A stretch of 64,000 nucleotides of DNA, taken from NCBI RefSeq assembly GCF_005938215.1, contig NZ_VCPD01000001.1, positions 434,001-498,000 of the forward strand. The letters are read 5' to 3'. The translations under genes and the position numbers were made by a program. Below, in pieces: positions 18,254-26,728 of this stretch; position 1 is the stretch's first letter; every line of letters starts with the position of its first letter. This DNA comes from Ruegeria sediminis. Lineage in GTDB: Bacteria > Pseudomonadota > Alphaproteobacteria > Rhodobacterales > Rhodobacteraceae. The notes under the pieces were generated by a model that had not been told where the DNA came from, made no database searches, and saw nothing but the letters and a program-made list of their open reading frames with translations.

Positions 18254-18940
18254 ATGAGAAAACCCGTGGAAATAAGCGACCTTGATGCAGGCCACCCCAT
18301 AGCAATCCAGAAAGAGACCCTTCACGACCAGGTCGCGAACCGGATCCGGGACCTGATCATCGAAGGTTATCTGGAACCGGGATCGCGAATCGACGAAACC
18401 AAACTGGTCCAGCAACTCGGCGTATCCCGCACGCCGTTTCGCGAAGCGTTGCGAACCCTCGCGGCCGAAGGCCTGATCGTGATCCGCCCCTCAAAAGGCA
18501 GCATCGTGCGCAAGCTGACACGCGAGGATGTCTACTCCATGCTCGAAGTGCTGGCCCACCTGGAACGGCTGAGCGGCGAGCTTGCCTGCCAGAGGGCCAG
18601 CGACGAGGAAATCGACGATCTGCTCAAGCTCCACGGCGAGATGCTGGTCCTGTACGAAAAACGGGACCGCCTGCCCTACTACAAGCTGAACCAGGAATTC
18701 CATTCCCGGCTTTCCGAACTCAGCGGGAACGAAACCCTGCTGAGGCATCAGGGCATGATCCAGGCCCAGCTGAAACGCATCCGCTTCATCGGCAACCGGA
18801 AGCCGGAATACTGGGCCAAGGCCGTCTCGGAGCACAACGAAATGGCGGACGCCCTGAAAGCCCGCGACGGCGCACGGCTGGGAGAGGTGATGAGCAGGCA
18901 TCTCATGAACACCTGGGACCGGGTGAAGGACATCGTGTGA
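18254..18940 (+). CDS. GntR-family transcriptional regulator, FCD domain (second copy)
   Basis: A 228-residue regulator with an N-terminal winged helix-turn-helix (LHDQVANRIRDLIIEG, then ETKLVQQLGVSRTPFREALRTLA) and an FCD ligand domain (YYKLNQEFHSRLSELSGNETLL). It is a paralogue of the regulator at 8829-9521. The ATG at 18254 is used because the domain begins soon after it; an upstream in-frame ATG at 18194 abuts the operator box and is less likely. It is transcribed alone and diverges from the pdxA2-TRAP operon. The shared operator implies coordinated, possibly cross-acting, control of the two halves of the sugar-acid regulon. Confidence 0.88.
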   Translation: MRKPVEISDLDAGHPIAIQKETLHDQVANRIRDLIIEGYLEPGSRIDETKLVQQLGVSRTPFREALRTLAAEGLIVIRPSKGSIVRKLTREDVYSMLEVLAHLERLSGELACQRASDEEIDDLLKLHGEMLVLYEKRDRLPYYKLNQEFHSRLSELSGNETLLRHQGMIQAQLKRIRFIGNRKPEYWAKAVSEHNEMADALKARDGARLGEVMSRHLMNTWDRVKDIV

Positions 18941-18995
18941 TCCGCGCCATCGTATCTTGGTGACATTGCGGCTCGACGGTTCACACCTCAAAGCG

Positions 18996-19901
18996 TCAGA
19001 TTGCGGCGCCCGTGGATGAGCAGATCCTCGATACCGATTGCCCGGAAGTCAGCCACTCAATGACCGCCCGCGTTTCCCGACGCCCCTGCGCGTCGTTCCG
19101 GACCTCGACGAAATACGCGTGGGTAGGCGCGATGTCTTCCCCAAACAATCGGACAACCCGTCCTTCCTTAAGATCCTGATCGATGAGCGGCAACCATCCT
19201 ACGATCGCTCCCTGACCGTCGGACGCACCTCGCAGGAGCACGTTTGCATCTTCGAAGACCGGACCCCGCAAGGGGCCGTCCGGCTGAACGCCCATGGCCG
19301 CGAACCAGTCGAGCCAGCCCCAATGATTGCTTTGATGCATGATGGGTTTCGCCAGCAGGTCGCGGGGGGCCGAAACCGGGCCGTGCCGGCGAAGGTATTC
19401 CTGGCTGGCAATCGCGGTCGGGCGCAGTTCCAAAAGTTTGACTGCGCCTTCGGGCATGTCCGTCATGCGTTCCCACCGGATCACGATATCCGAATGGGTC
19501 TGGTCCCGCATTCGGGGACGGTAGGAAGGGACCACTTCCAGTTCGATCCCCGGATGCCGCTCCCACAGGTCGCTGACCCTCGGCATAAGCCAGCGGGCAG
19601 TGAAAATGGGCCCGGCGGATAGGCGCACCACCCTGCGCGACGAGTGACGGAGGGCGCGCACGGCGTCGTCCAGCATGCCGAACGCCTGAACCGTGGTCTC
19701 GGCCAGCCGCCTGCCGTTTTCGGTCAGCGCGACCTCGCGCCCGGCCCGTTCGAACAGCTTTGTTCCGAGTTGCTCTTCAAGGCTGCGGATATGGTGACTG
19801 ATCGCGGTGGGGGTAACGGACAGGAATTCCGCCGCGGCGCGAAAACTGCCCCTTTGGGCGGCGGCATCAAAAGCGCGCAATGCGGAAAGCGACGGCAACA
19901 C
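18996..19901 (-). CDS. LysR-family transcriptional regulator (GcvA-like)
   Basis: A 301-residue LysR regulator. The N-terminal helix-turn-helix (LRAFDAAAQRGSFRAAAEFLSVTP, TAISHHIRSLEEQLG) and a C-terminal periplasmic-binding-like effector domain are intact; sequences such as SAGPIFTARWLMPRV and QSNHWGWLDWFAAMG resemble the GcvA group. The start is a GTG at 19901 with GAGG upstream. It is divergent from the mttB-led operon and an 18-bp perfect palindrome lies 22 bp before its start, consistent with the usual LysR pattern of autoregulation and activation of the divergent operon. The effector is probably the methylated amine or an intermediate, by inference only. Confidence 0.9.
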   Translation of the reverse strand: MLPSLSALRAFDAAAQRGSFRAAAEFLSVTPTAISHHIRSLEEQLGTKLFERAGREVALTENGRRLAETTVQAFGMLDDAVRALRHSSRRVVRLSAGPIFTARWLMPRVSDLWERHPGIELEVVPSYRPRMRDQTHSDIVIRWERMTDMPEGAVKLLELRPTAIASQEYLRRHGPVSAPRDLLAKPIMHQSNHWGWLDWFAAMGVQPDGPLRGPVFEDANVLLRGASDGQGAIVGWLPLIDQDLKEGRVVRLFGEDIAPTHAYFVEVRNDAQGRRETRAVIEWLTSGQSVSRICSSTGAAI

Positions 19902-19923
19902 GGCTGCCTCATAGATGATTTCA

Positions 19924-19941
19924 CTTCATCAATTGATGAAG
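19924..19941. promoter_or_regulatory. 18-bp perfect palindrome in the lysR/mttB promoter
   Basis: CTTCATCAATTGATGAAG reads the same on both strands. It lies 22 bp before the lysR start and 68 bp before the methyltransferase start. A second near-perfect inverted repeat, CGCC-TTT...AAA-GGCG, follows at 19945-19962. The position suits a LysR operator. Confidence 0.6.
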
Positions 19942-20009
19942 AATCGCCGTTTGTAAATGGCGTTTTTAGCCTGCATCGTCAATTCGACCAAAACTGGATT
20001 CATGAATCT

Positions 20010-21551
20010 ATGACATCGGAATCCCGAAGGCGCGGCCGCAAGGACCGTCTCAACCAGACCACGGAACCCGACAGCCGAAAACCGGTATGGCCCGGGGTGC
20101 CGGGCGGCCGACTGAAGCCGCTGAAGCCCGACGAGATCGCGTTGGTCGAGGAAACCGCGCTGATGCTTCTGGAAACCCTGGGCCTGAGCCAGGCAATCCC
20201 GTCGATGATCGAAAAGGTCTGCTCTGCCGGAGGAGAGCTGACCGAAGACGGCCGACTGCTGTTTCCGCGCAGCCTGGTGCGAACCACGATAGATGGGGCC
20301 CGGCGGGGTTTCACCCTGTGCGGGCAGCGGCCCGAGCACGATCTGCTGATTGAAGATGCCCGGGTTCACATGTCCACCGGCGGCGCGGCGCCGGGCGTTT
20401 TCGACCTTGATACCGGCGCCTATCGCGATTCGACGCTGGCTGACCTGTACGATGCCGCGCGGATCGTCGACCGGATGGACAACATTCACCATTTCAGCCG
20501 CTCGGTTGTGGCCCGCGATGTCGAGGGCAGCGCGGCAATGGACATCAACACCGCCTATGCCTGTCTGATGGGCACGTCGAAGCATGTCTCGATCTCGATC
20601 ACCGAGCCCCAAAACGTGACCGCAATTGCGGATCTCTGCTATCGCATTGCCGGGGGAGAAGCCGCATTTCGCGCGCGTCCGTTCCTGACCGTGATGGTCT
20701 GCCACGTGGTGCCGCCGATGCGTTTCGCCGAAGAAGCCTGCGAGGTTCTGGAGGCGGCGATACTGGCGGGTTTCCCCGTGCAACTGATCAGCGCAGGCCA
20801 GGCCGGGGCCACCAGCCCTGCCACGATCGCCGGGTCGCTGGTCCAGGCCGTGGCCGAGACGCTGGCCGGGCTGGTCTTTGCCCGGTTGGTGGACCCCGAG
20901 GTCAGGGCGATCTTTGCCCCGAAACCCCTTGTCGCCGATCTGCGTACCGGCTCGATGTGCGGCGGCGGCGGCGAACAGGCGATCCTTATGGCCGGAGCCG
21001 CGCAGATGGGCCGCCATTTCGACCTGCCGACATCCTCCATCGCTGGCATCACCGACTCCAAATGCCTCGACGCGCAGTATGGCGCCGAGAAATCGCTGGC
21101 TGTCGCCATGGCCGCCCATGCCGGGTCCAACCTCGTGACCCAGGCGGCGGGCATGCAGGCAAGCCTGCTGGGCGTGAGCCACGCAGCCTATGTCAGTGAC
21201 AACGACCTTCTGGGCAATATCCTGCGCACCATTCGCGGCATCGAGGCGACGCCCGAGAACGTAGCGGCGGATGTGATTACCGGGGTGTGCCGGGGCGAAG
21301 GCCACTACCTTGGCGACCCGCATACGTTCAGCCGCATGAAATCGGACTACTTCTATCCCGTTGTCGGCGACCGCCGTCCGCCGCGCGAATGGCAGGCGGA
21401 CGGCGCGCGCCCGGTGGGCGACGTGGCGCGCGACCGCGCCAAGGACATTCTTGCCAGCCATTTCCCGTCGCACATCCCCGACGCGGTCGACCAGGATCTG
21501 CGCGCGCGTTTCGACATCCGTCTGAGCCGCCAGCAGATCGGGCGCGATTGA
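20010..21551 (+). CDS. Trimethylamine methyltransferase (MttB) family protein, non-pyrrolysine
   Basis: A 513-residue MttB-superfamily protein. Relatives transfer a methyl group from quaternary or tertiary amines (glycine betaine, proline betaine, carnitine and similar) to a corrinoid protein. Features of the family include VHMSTGGAAPGVFD, DINTAYACLMGTSKH, GQAGATSPATIAGSLVQAVAE and the C-terminal LGDPHTFSRMKSDYFYP. No in-frame TAG occurs, so it is not a pyrrolysine enzyme. The ATG at 20010 is chosen because the long upstream frame crosses the divergent lysR gene. No corrinoid partner or activase is encoded nearby, so these would have to act from elsewhere. First gene of a seven-gene operon; its stop shares a base with the next start. 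Confidence 0.85.
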   Translation: MTSESRRRGRKDRLNQTTEPDSRKPVWPGVPGGRLKPLKPDEIALVEETALMLLETLGLSQAIPSMIEKVCSAGGELTEDGRLLFPRSLVRTTIDGARRGFTLCGQRPEHDLLIEDARVHMSTGGAAPGVFDLDTGAYRDSTLADLYDAARIVDRMDNIHHFSRSVVARDVEGSAAMDINTAYACLMGTSKHVSISITEPQNVTAIADLCYRIAGGEAAFRARPFLTVMVCHVVPPMRFAEEACEVLEAAILAGFPVQLISAGQAGATSPATIAGSLVQAVAETLAGLVFARLVDPEVRAIFAPKPLVADLRTGSMCGGGGEQAILMAGAAQMGRHFDLPTSSIAGITDSKCLDAQYGAEKSLAVAMAAHAGSNLVTQAAGMQASLLGVSHAAYVSDNDLLGNILRTIRGIEATPENVAADVITGVCRGEGHYLGDPHTFSRMKSDYFYPVVGDRRPPREWQADGARPVGDVARDRAKDILASHFPSHIPDAVDQDLRARFDIRLSRQQIGRD

Positions 21552-23020
21552 TGCAGGACCACCCGCGATACCCGACCGATATCGCGCAGGCCACGGCGCA
21601 ATGGATCGGCGGCGCATTCCGGCCCGGAGAGGGCAGCATGCGGGTGCTGCTTGATCCGGCAACACAGAACGGGATTGCGCGGGTGCCAGATGCGGCGGCG
21701 GTCCAGGTCACGCAGGCGGTGGAGGCCGCCGCACAGGCGCTCGGACGCTGGGCGCGGCGGCTTCCGGCGGACCGGGCGCGGGTGCTGACGCGGCTGGCCG
21801 GATTGCTGGAGGAGAAGGCCGACCACCTGGCCGCGCTGGAGGCGCTGAATGTAGGCAAGCCGCTTTCGCAGGCACGGCGTGACGTGCTGCGTGCCGCAGA
21901 CTATTTCCGTTTCTACGCCGGCGCCTGCGACAAGCTGAACGGTGAAACCATTCCGCTCGGCCCCGATCAGACGGCGCTGACCCTGCCCGAGCCTGTCGGC
22001 GTCACCGCCCATATCCTGCCCTGGAACTACCCGCTGTCGACGCTGGCGCGGGGCGTGGCGCCGGCGCTTGCGGTCGGCGCCACGGTGGTGGCCAAGCCCT
22101 CGGAACTAACGCCGCTGACCACCCTGCGCATGGCCGAACTTGCGCAGGCGGCGGGGCTGCCGGACGGTGCCTTCAACGTGGTGACCGGTGGGGCCGAGGT
22201 CGGCGCCATGCTCGCCGGCCATCCGGGCATCGCGCATGTGACCTTCACCGGGTCAACCGCCACCGGGCAGAAGGTGATGCAGGCAGCTGCGGCGCCGGTG
22301 GCAGGCGTGACGCTGGAACTGGGTGGCAAGTCCCCGGTCATCGTGCTTGAGGACGCCGATCTGGACTTGGCCGCACGGGACATCGCACGCGGGATATTCT
22401 TCAATGCCGGTCAGGTCTGTGCTGCGGGCTCGCGGCTGATCGCGCAGGACAGCGTGCATGACGATTTGATCGCTCGGCTCGTCACCGAGGCCAAGGCGCT
22501 CGGCATGGGCCACCCGCTCGACGATCCCGCGCTCGGTCCGCTGGTGAGCCGCGCGCAGTTCAAGCGCGTTGCGGGCTACGTCGATCGTGCCCGGGCCGCC
22601 GGGCTTACCTGCGTACTGGGCGGCGAACCCGCGCCTTTGCCGGCACCGCTCGACAAAGGCAATTTCTATCCGCCCACCATCTTTGCCGATGTCCCGGCCG
22701 AGGCCGAGATCGCCTGCGACGAGGTGTTCGGGCCGGTCCTCGCCACTTTCCGGGTACCGGATGCCGATGCGGCGCTGGCGCTGGCCAACGCGTCGCCCTT
22801 TGGTCTGGTTGCCGGGGTCTACAGCGCCGACGCCACGACCGCGCTGCGCCTCGCACGCGGGCTGGAGGCCGGGCAGGTCTTCGTCAACGGCTTTCTCAAG
22901 GCAGGCGACACCGTGCCGTTCGGCGGCGTCAAGACCAGCGGCATCGGGCGGGAAAAGGGACTGGCGGGCCTCGCCACCTATACCGCCCCGAAATCCATCA
23001 TTCTCAACCATCCGGGCTGA
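21551..23020 (+). CDS. Aldehyde dehydrogenase (betaine-aldehyde dehydrogenase-like)
   Basis: A 489-residue NAD(P)-dependent aldehyde dehydrogenase with PWNYPLSTLARG near 157-168, general base E257 in LELGGKSP and nucleophile C290 in GQVCAAGSR. GQVCAAGSR and the overall length resemble betaine-aldehyde and aminoaldehyde dehydrogenases. Its ATG overlaps the methyltransferase stop by one base (TGATG), so translation is coupled. It probably oxidises an aldehyde, perhaps an amino- or methylamino-aldehyde, formed during breakdown of the operon's substrate. Confidence 0.87.
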   Translation: MQDHPRYPTDIAQATAQWIGGAFRPGEGSMRVLLDPATQNGIARVPDAAAVQVTQAVEAAAQALGRWARRLPADRARVLTRLAGLLEEKADHLAALEALNVGKPLSQARRDVLRAADYFRFYAGACDKLNGETIPLGPDQTALTLPEPVGVTAHILPWNYPLSTLARGVAPALAVGATVVAKPSELTPLTTLRMAELAQAAGLPDGAFNVVTGGAEVGAMLAGHPGIAHVTFTGSTATGQKVMQAAAAPVAGVTLELGGKSPVIVLEDADLDLAARDIARGIFFNAGQVCAAGSRLIAQDSVHDDLIARLVTEAKALGMGHPLDDPALGPLVSRAQFKRVAGYVDRARAAGLTCVLGGEPAPLPAPLDKGNFYPPTIFADVPAEAEIACDEVFGPVLATFRVPDADAALALANASPFGLVAGVYSADATTALRLARGLEAGQVFVNGFLKAGDTVPFGGVKTSGIGREKGLAGLATYTAPKSIILNHPG

Positions 23021-23024
23021 AACC

Positions 23025-24326
23025 ATGACGCACGATAGCAACGCCACTCTCGCCGCCCGCGCCCGTGCCGTGATGCCGGGAGGGGTGAGCCACGATTTGC
23101 GTTTCCGCGCGCCGCATCCGATCTACTTCGCCCGCGCCAAGGGGGCCGAGAAATGGGATGTGGAGGGCAAGCGATACATCGACTTCAAGCTTGGCGCGGC
23201 CAGCCAGATACTGGGACATGCCCATCCCGAGGTCGCCGAGGCCGTGTCGCGGCAGATGTTCGAGATGCCCTATACCGGCGACTGCCATCCGCTGGAAATC
23301 GAATGGGCCGAATGGCTGTGCCGCCTGTTTCCCAGCGCCGAAAGGGTGCGCTTCACCGGCTCGGGAACGGAATCCACCATGCTGGCGCTGCGGCTGGGGC
23401 GGGCGCAATCCGGCCGTGACAAGGTGCTGAGAATCGATGGCCATTTCCACGGCTGGCACGACCTGCTGCTCAAGGGCTCCAAGCCCGGAGCCAATACGCC
23501 GCCCTCCCTCGGCATACCGCAGGCGATTGCAGACCTGACGGTCGTCGCGCCGCCGGACGTGGAGGCGATTGCCGGGATCCTCGCCGAGGATCCGCGGATC
23601 GGCACGGTCTTTGTCGAGGTTTCGGGCGCCAATTACGGCTCGGTGCCGCTGCCCGATGGGTTCCTGCCCGCGATACGCGCCTTGACCGAAGACATGGGCC
23701 ACGTGCTCGTGTTTGACGAGGTGATCACCGGCTTGCGCTGGTCTCCCGGCGGGCGGCAGGCGCGCGACGGGGTGGTGCCGGATCTGACCACGCTGGCCAA
23801 GATCGTGACCGGCGGCCTGCCGGGCGGCGCGGTGGTGGGCAAGGCGGAGATCATGGAGCTGTTGTCCCCTGCCAATCAGCGCGACGGGCTGGCCCCACCC
23901 GTAAGCCACAAGGGCACCTTCAACGCCGCCCCGATGGTCGCGGCCGGGGCGGTCAAGGCGATGGAGATCCTGTCGACTGGCGAGGTGCAGGCCCATGCGG
24001 ATGAAATGGCCGCCAGGCTGCGCGACGGGTTCAACAAGGTCTTCGCCCGTCACGGGATAGGCGCGCTGGCCTACGGCGACAGCTCGACCTGCCACCTCTA
24101 TTTCGGCGGCACCTCCATCGAGGGGCTCGACGCCGCCACCATCCGCCGCACCCCGCCGGTGCTGGTCAAGGGGCTGCGCGACGCGCTGCTCGACCGAGGC
24201 GTCGATTTCATGTCCTTTACCTCGTGCGTGACGGGCCTGCCGCATACGCCCGACCTGATCGACGAAGCCGTCGCAATCTTCGACGACGCCATCGCCGCCC
24301 TCATCCGCGACGGAGTCCTGCAATGA
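23025..24326 (+). CDS. Class III PLP-dependent aminotransferase (glutamate-1-semialdehyde aminomutase-like)
   Basis: A 433-residue fold-type I PLP enzyme. The cofactor aspartate D231 is in VFDEVITGLRW and the Schiff-base lysine K259 in TLAKIVTGGLPGGAVVG, a pattern shared with HemL. GSGTESTMLALRLGR is the phosphate-binding region and HFHGWHD is also HemL-like. It is unlikely to be the heme-synthesis HemL because it sits inside a catabolic operon and lacks the flanking signatures of that gene. It should transaminate an amine, amino acid or semialdehyde of the pathway. It begins 4 bases after the aldehyde dehydrogenase and overlaps the next gene by four. Confidence 0.85.
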   Translation: MTHDSNATLAARARAVMPGGVSHDLRFRAPHPIYFARAKGAEKWDVEGKRYIDFKLGAASQILGHAHPEVAEAVSRQMFEMPYTGDCHPLEIEWAEWLCRLFPSAERVRFTGSGTESTMLALRLGRAQSGRDKVLRIDGHFHGWHDLLLKGSKPGANTPPSLGIPQAIADLTVVAPPDVEAIAGILAEDPRIGTVFVEVSGANYGSVPLPDGFLPAIRALTEDMGHVLVFDEVITGLRWSPGGRQARDGVVPDLTTLAKIVTGGLPGGAVVGKAEIMELLSPANQRDGLAPPVSHKGTFNAAPMVAAGAVKAMEILSTGEVQAHADEMAARLRDGFNKVFARHGIGALAYGDSSTCHLYFGGTSIEGLDAATIRRTPPVLVKGLRDALLDRGVDFMSFTSCVTGLPHTPDLIDEAVAIFDDAIAALIRDGVLQ

Positions 24327-26728
24327 GCCTGCCCGCACATGCCCGCACGGTGATCATCGGCGGCGGCGTCATCGGGTGTTCCATCGCCTATCACCTGGCC
24401 CGCGAGGGACGAAAGGACATCGTGCTGCTGGAACGGTCCAAACTGACCTCGGGCACCACATGGCACGCCGCCGGGCTGGTGCGGCGGCTCAGGCCCTCGG
24501 CGACGTTGACCAGGCTGATCAACTATTCCATCGACCTCTACGGAGAGTTGGAGCGCGAAACCGGCCAGGCCACCGGATGGACCCAGACCGGATCGCTGAC
24601 GCTGGCCACCAATCCGGACCGGCTGACCAACATCAAGCGGCAGGTGTCGCTGGGCCGCGCATTCGGGCTAGAGGCGTATGTTGTGGATGCAGCGCGGGCG
24701 AAAGAGCTCTGGCCGTTGATCGAGGTGGACGACGTGATCGGCGCGGTTTGGTCACCCGCCGACGGGCGGGTGAACCCGTCGGACGTCGCCCTGGCGCTGT
24801 CCAAGGGCGCGCGGGCGCGCGGCGTGCGGATATTCGAAGATACCCGCGTCACCGGCCTGCAAAAGAAGGGCGGCAGGATCTCTGGCGTCGAAATCGGCGG
24901 GCATGTGATCGAGGCCGAGGAAGTGGTGATCGCCTGCGGCCTGTGGTCCCGCGAAGTGGCTGCGATGGCCGGGGCGCATATGCCGCTTTATGCCTGCGAG
25001 CATTTCTACATCCTGACCAAGCCGCTGCCCGAGGTGCAGGCGCTTGGCAAGGGCGTGCATCTGCCGACGCTGAACGATCAGGACGCTTTCCTTTATGCCC
25101 GCGACGATGTGGAGGGGCTGCTGGTCGGCTCGTTCGAACCCCACGCCAAGGGATTGCCGTTGGACCGCCTGCCCGCCGATTTCTCGTTCGACCTTCTGGA
25201 CGAGGACTGGGACCATTTCATGCCGATGATGGAAAACGCGCTGCGCCGCATTCCGGCGCTGGAAAAGGCCGAGGTCCGGATGCTGCTGAATGGGCCGGAA
25301 AGCTTCACGCTCGACAGCCAGTTCATGCTGGGTGAAAGCCCTGACGTGCCGGGCCTGTTCCTAATGGGCGGCATGAACTCGACCGGCATCGCACTGGCGG
25401 GTGGCGCCGGCAGGGCGATGGCCGAATGGATCATCGCGGGCGAACCGACCATGGAGTTGAACGAGGCCGACATCCGCCGCTTCAGCCCCGAGATGAACGT
25501 GCTGGGGGCGCTCGAAGCCCGCATTCCCGAGGTTCTGGGGCGCCATTACGACAACCCATTTCCTGGCCGGTCGATGGAAACCGCGCGAGGTCAGCGCCGG
25601 TCGCCGGTTCACGCGGGGCTCGTGGCGGCCGGGGCAAGGTTTGAGGCCCGCGGCGGCTGGGAACGCGCGCTGCATTTCGGCGGCGCGGCGGCGCATCTGC
25701 CGCTGACCTTCGGCTTGCCGAAATGGCGCAATCAGGTGGACCGCGAGGTCCAAGCCTGCCGCACCGGTGCGGCGATCCTGGACCAGTCTGCCTTCGGCAA
25801 GATCATGGTTCAGGGACCGGATGCGACGGCCTTTCTCAACCGCCTTTGCACGGCTGAAATGGATATCGCCGAAGGGCGCATTGCATACACGCAGATCCTC
25901 AATCGCAAGGGCGGCATCGAAAGCGACCTGACCGTGCAGCGCCACGGGCCCGAAACCTATCTGCTGGTCGTCGGTGCGGGTGAGGTGGTGCGCGACTTGA
26001 AGCGGATGCGCGAGACCAAGGGTGAGTTCCGCGTTGAATTCACCGATGTGACAAGTGGCTACGCGATCCTCGGACTTGCGGGCGCCAAGGCCCGAGAGGT
26101 GCTGCAAGCAACGTCGAACACGCAGGTTCCCGACCTCGGGCGCTTCCATATCGCCCCCGTCGAGATCGGCCTTGCCCGCGGTTGGGCCGGGCGGCTGAGC
26201 TTTACCGGCGAGGAGGGCTATGAACTCTACCTCCCCGCCGACATGGCGTTGGCCGCGCACGAGGCGCTGGTGGCGGCGGGGGCCACTCATGCCGGGCTGT
26301 TTGCCAGCGGCTCCCTACGGATCGAAAGCGGCTTCCGGGCGTTTGGCCACGAACTTGGCCCCGGCACCACGCCGTTCGAAGCCGGACTTGAGGCATTCTG
26401 CGCCTGGGGCACGGGCTTCGTCGGCGAAGACGCCCTGCGCGAGGCGGGCAATCCGCCCCGGCGGCGGATCGTCTCGCTTGTGTTCGATGACCCGGACGCC
26501 ATCCCGATCCATGACGAGCCGATCTGGCGCGACGGCAAGGTGGTCGGGCAGATCACCTCGGCCGCCTGGAGCTATCGTTTCGGCCAAACTGTTGCCCTGG
26601 CGATGGTCAACGCGCCGCTCGACCTGCTGCACGCGCAGGACGTCGTCGGCGGATTCGAGGTCGAAATCGCCTGCACCCGCTTTGCCGCCCGCGCCTCGCT
26701 CAAACCGGCCAAGGAGGTTTTCCGATGA
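24323..26728 (+). CDS. FAD-dependent dimethylglycine/sarcosine dehydrogenase-like protein with GcvT domain (1)
   Basis: An 801-residue fusion of an N-terminal DAO-type FAD domain (VIIGGGVIGCSIAYHLA at 10-26) and a C-terminal GcvT-type folate-binding domain (about 430-800). TTWHAAG contains H48, which corresponds to the histidine that carries covalent FAD in dimethylglycine dehydrogenase. Such enzymes oxidatively remove N-methyl groups and pass formaldehyde to tetrahydrofolate. The tandem neighbour is a diverged paralogue. It overlaps the aminotransferase gene by four bases. Dimethylglycine, sarcosine or another N-methyl amino acid are all possible substrates. Confidence 0.88.
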   Translation: MSLPAHARTVIIGGGVIGCSIAYHLAREGRKDIVLLERSKLTSGTTWHAAGLVRRLRPSATLTRLINYSIDLYGELERETGQATGWTQTGSLTLATNPDRLTNIKRQVSLGRAFGLEAYVVDAARAKELWPLIEVDDVIGAVWSPADGRVNPSDVALALSKGARARGVRIFEDTRVTGLQKKGGRISGVEIGGHVIEAEEVVIACGLWSREVAAMAGAHMPLYACEHFYILTKPLPEVQALGKGVHLPTLNDQDAFLYARDDVEGLLVGSFEPHAKGLPLDRLPADFSFDLLDEDWDHFMPMMENALRRIPALEKAEVRMLLNGPESFTLDSQFMLGESPDVPGLFLMGGMNSTGIALAGGAGRAMAEWIIAGEPTMELNEADIRRFSPEMNVLGALEARIPEVLGRHYDNPFPGRSMETARGQRRSPVHAGLVAAGARFEARGGWERALHFGGAAAHLPLTFGLPKWRNQVDREVQACRTGAAILDQSAFGKIMVQGPDATAFLNRLCTAEMDIAEGRIAYTQILNRKGGIESDLTVQRHGPETYLLVVGAGEVVRDLKRMRETKGEFRVEFTDVTSGYAILGLAGAKAREVLQATSNTQVPDLGRFHIAPVEIGLARGWAGRLSFTGEEGYELYLPADMALAAHEALVAAGATHAGLFASGSLRIESGFRAFGHELGPGTTPFEAGLEAFCAWGTGFVGEDALREAGNPPRRRIVSLVFDDPDAIPIHDEPIWRDGKVVGQITSAAWSYRFGQTVALAMVNAPLDLLHAQDVVGGFEVEIACTRFAARASLKPAKEVFR

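Noticed and set aside
20010..21551. Pyrrolysine-containing MttB
   Set aside because: No in-frame TAG interrupts the gene, and no pyrrolysine genes are nearby; it belongs to the non-pyrrolysine branch.
23025..24326. hemL (glutamate-1-semialdehyde aminomutase) for heme synthesis
   Set aside because: Motifs are HemL-like, but the gene is inside a catabolic operon with demethylases, so a related class III aminotransferase is the safer call.
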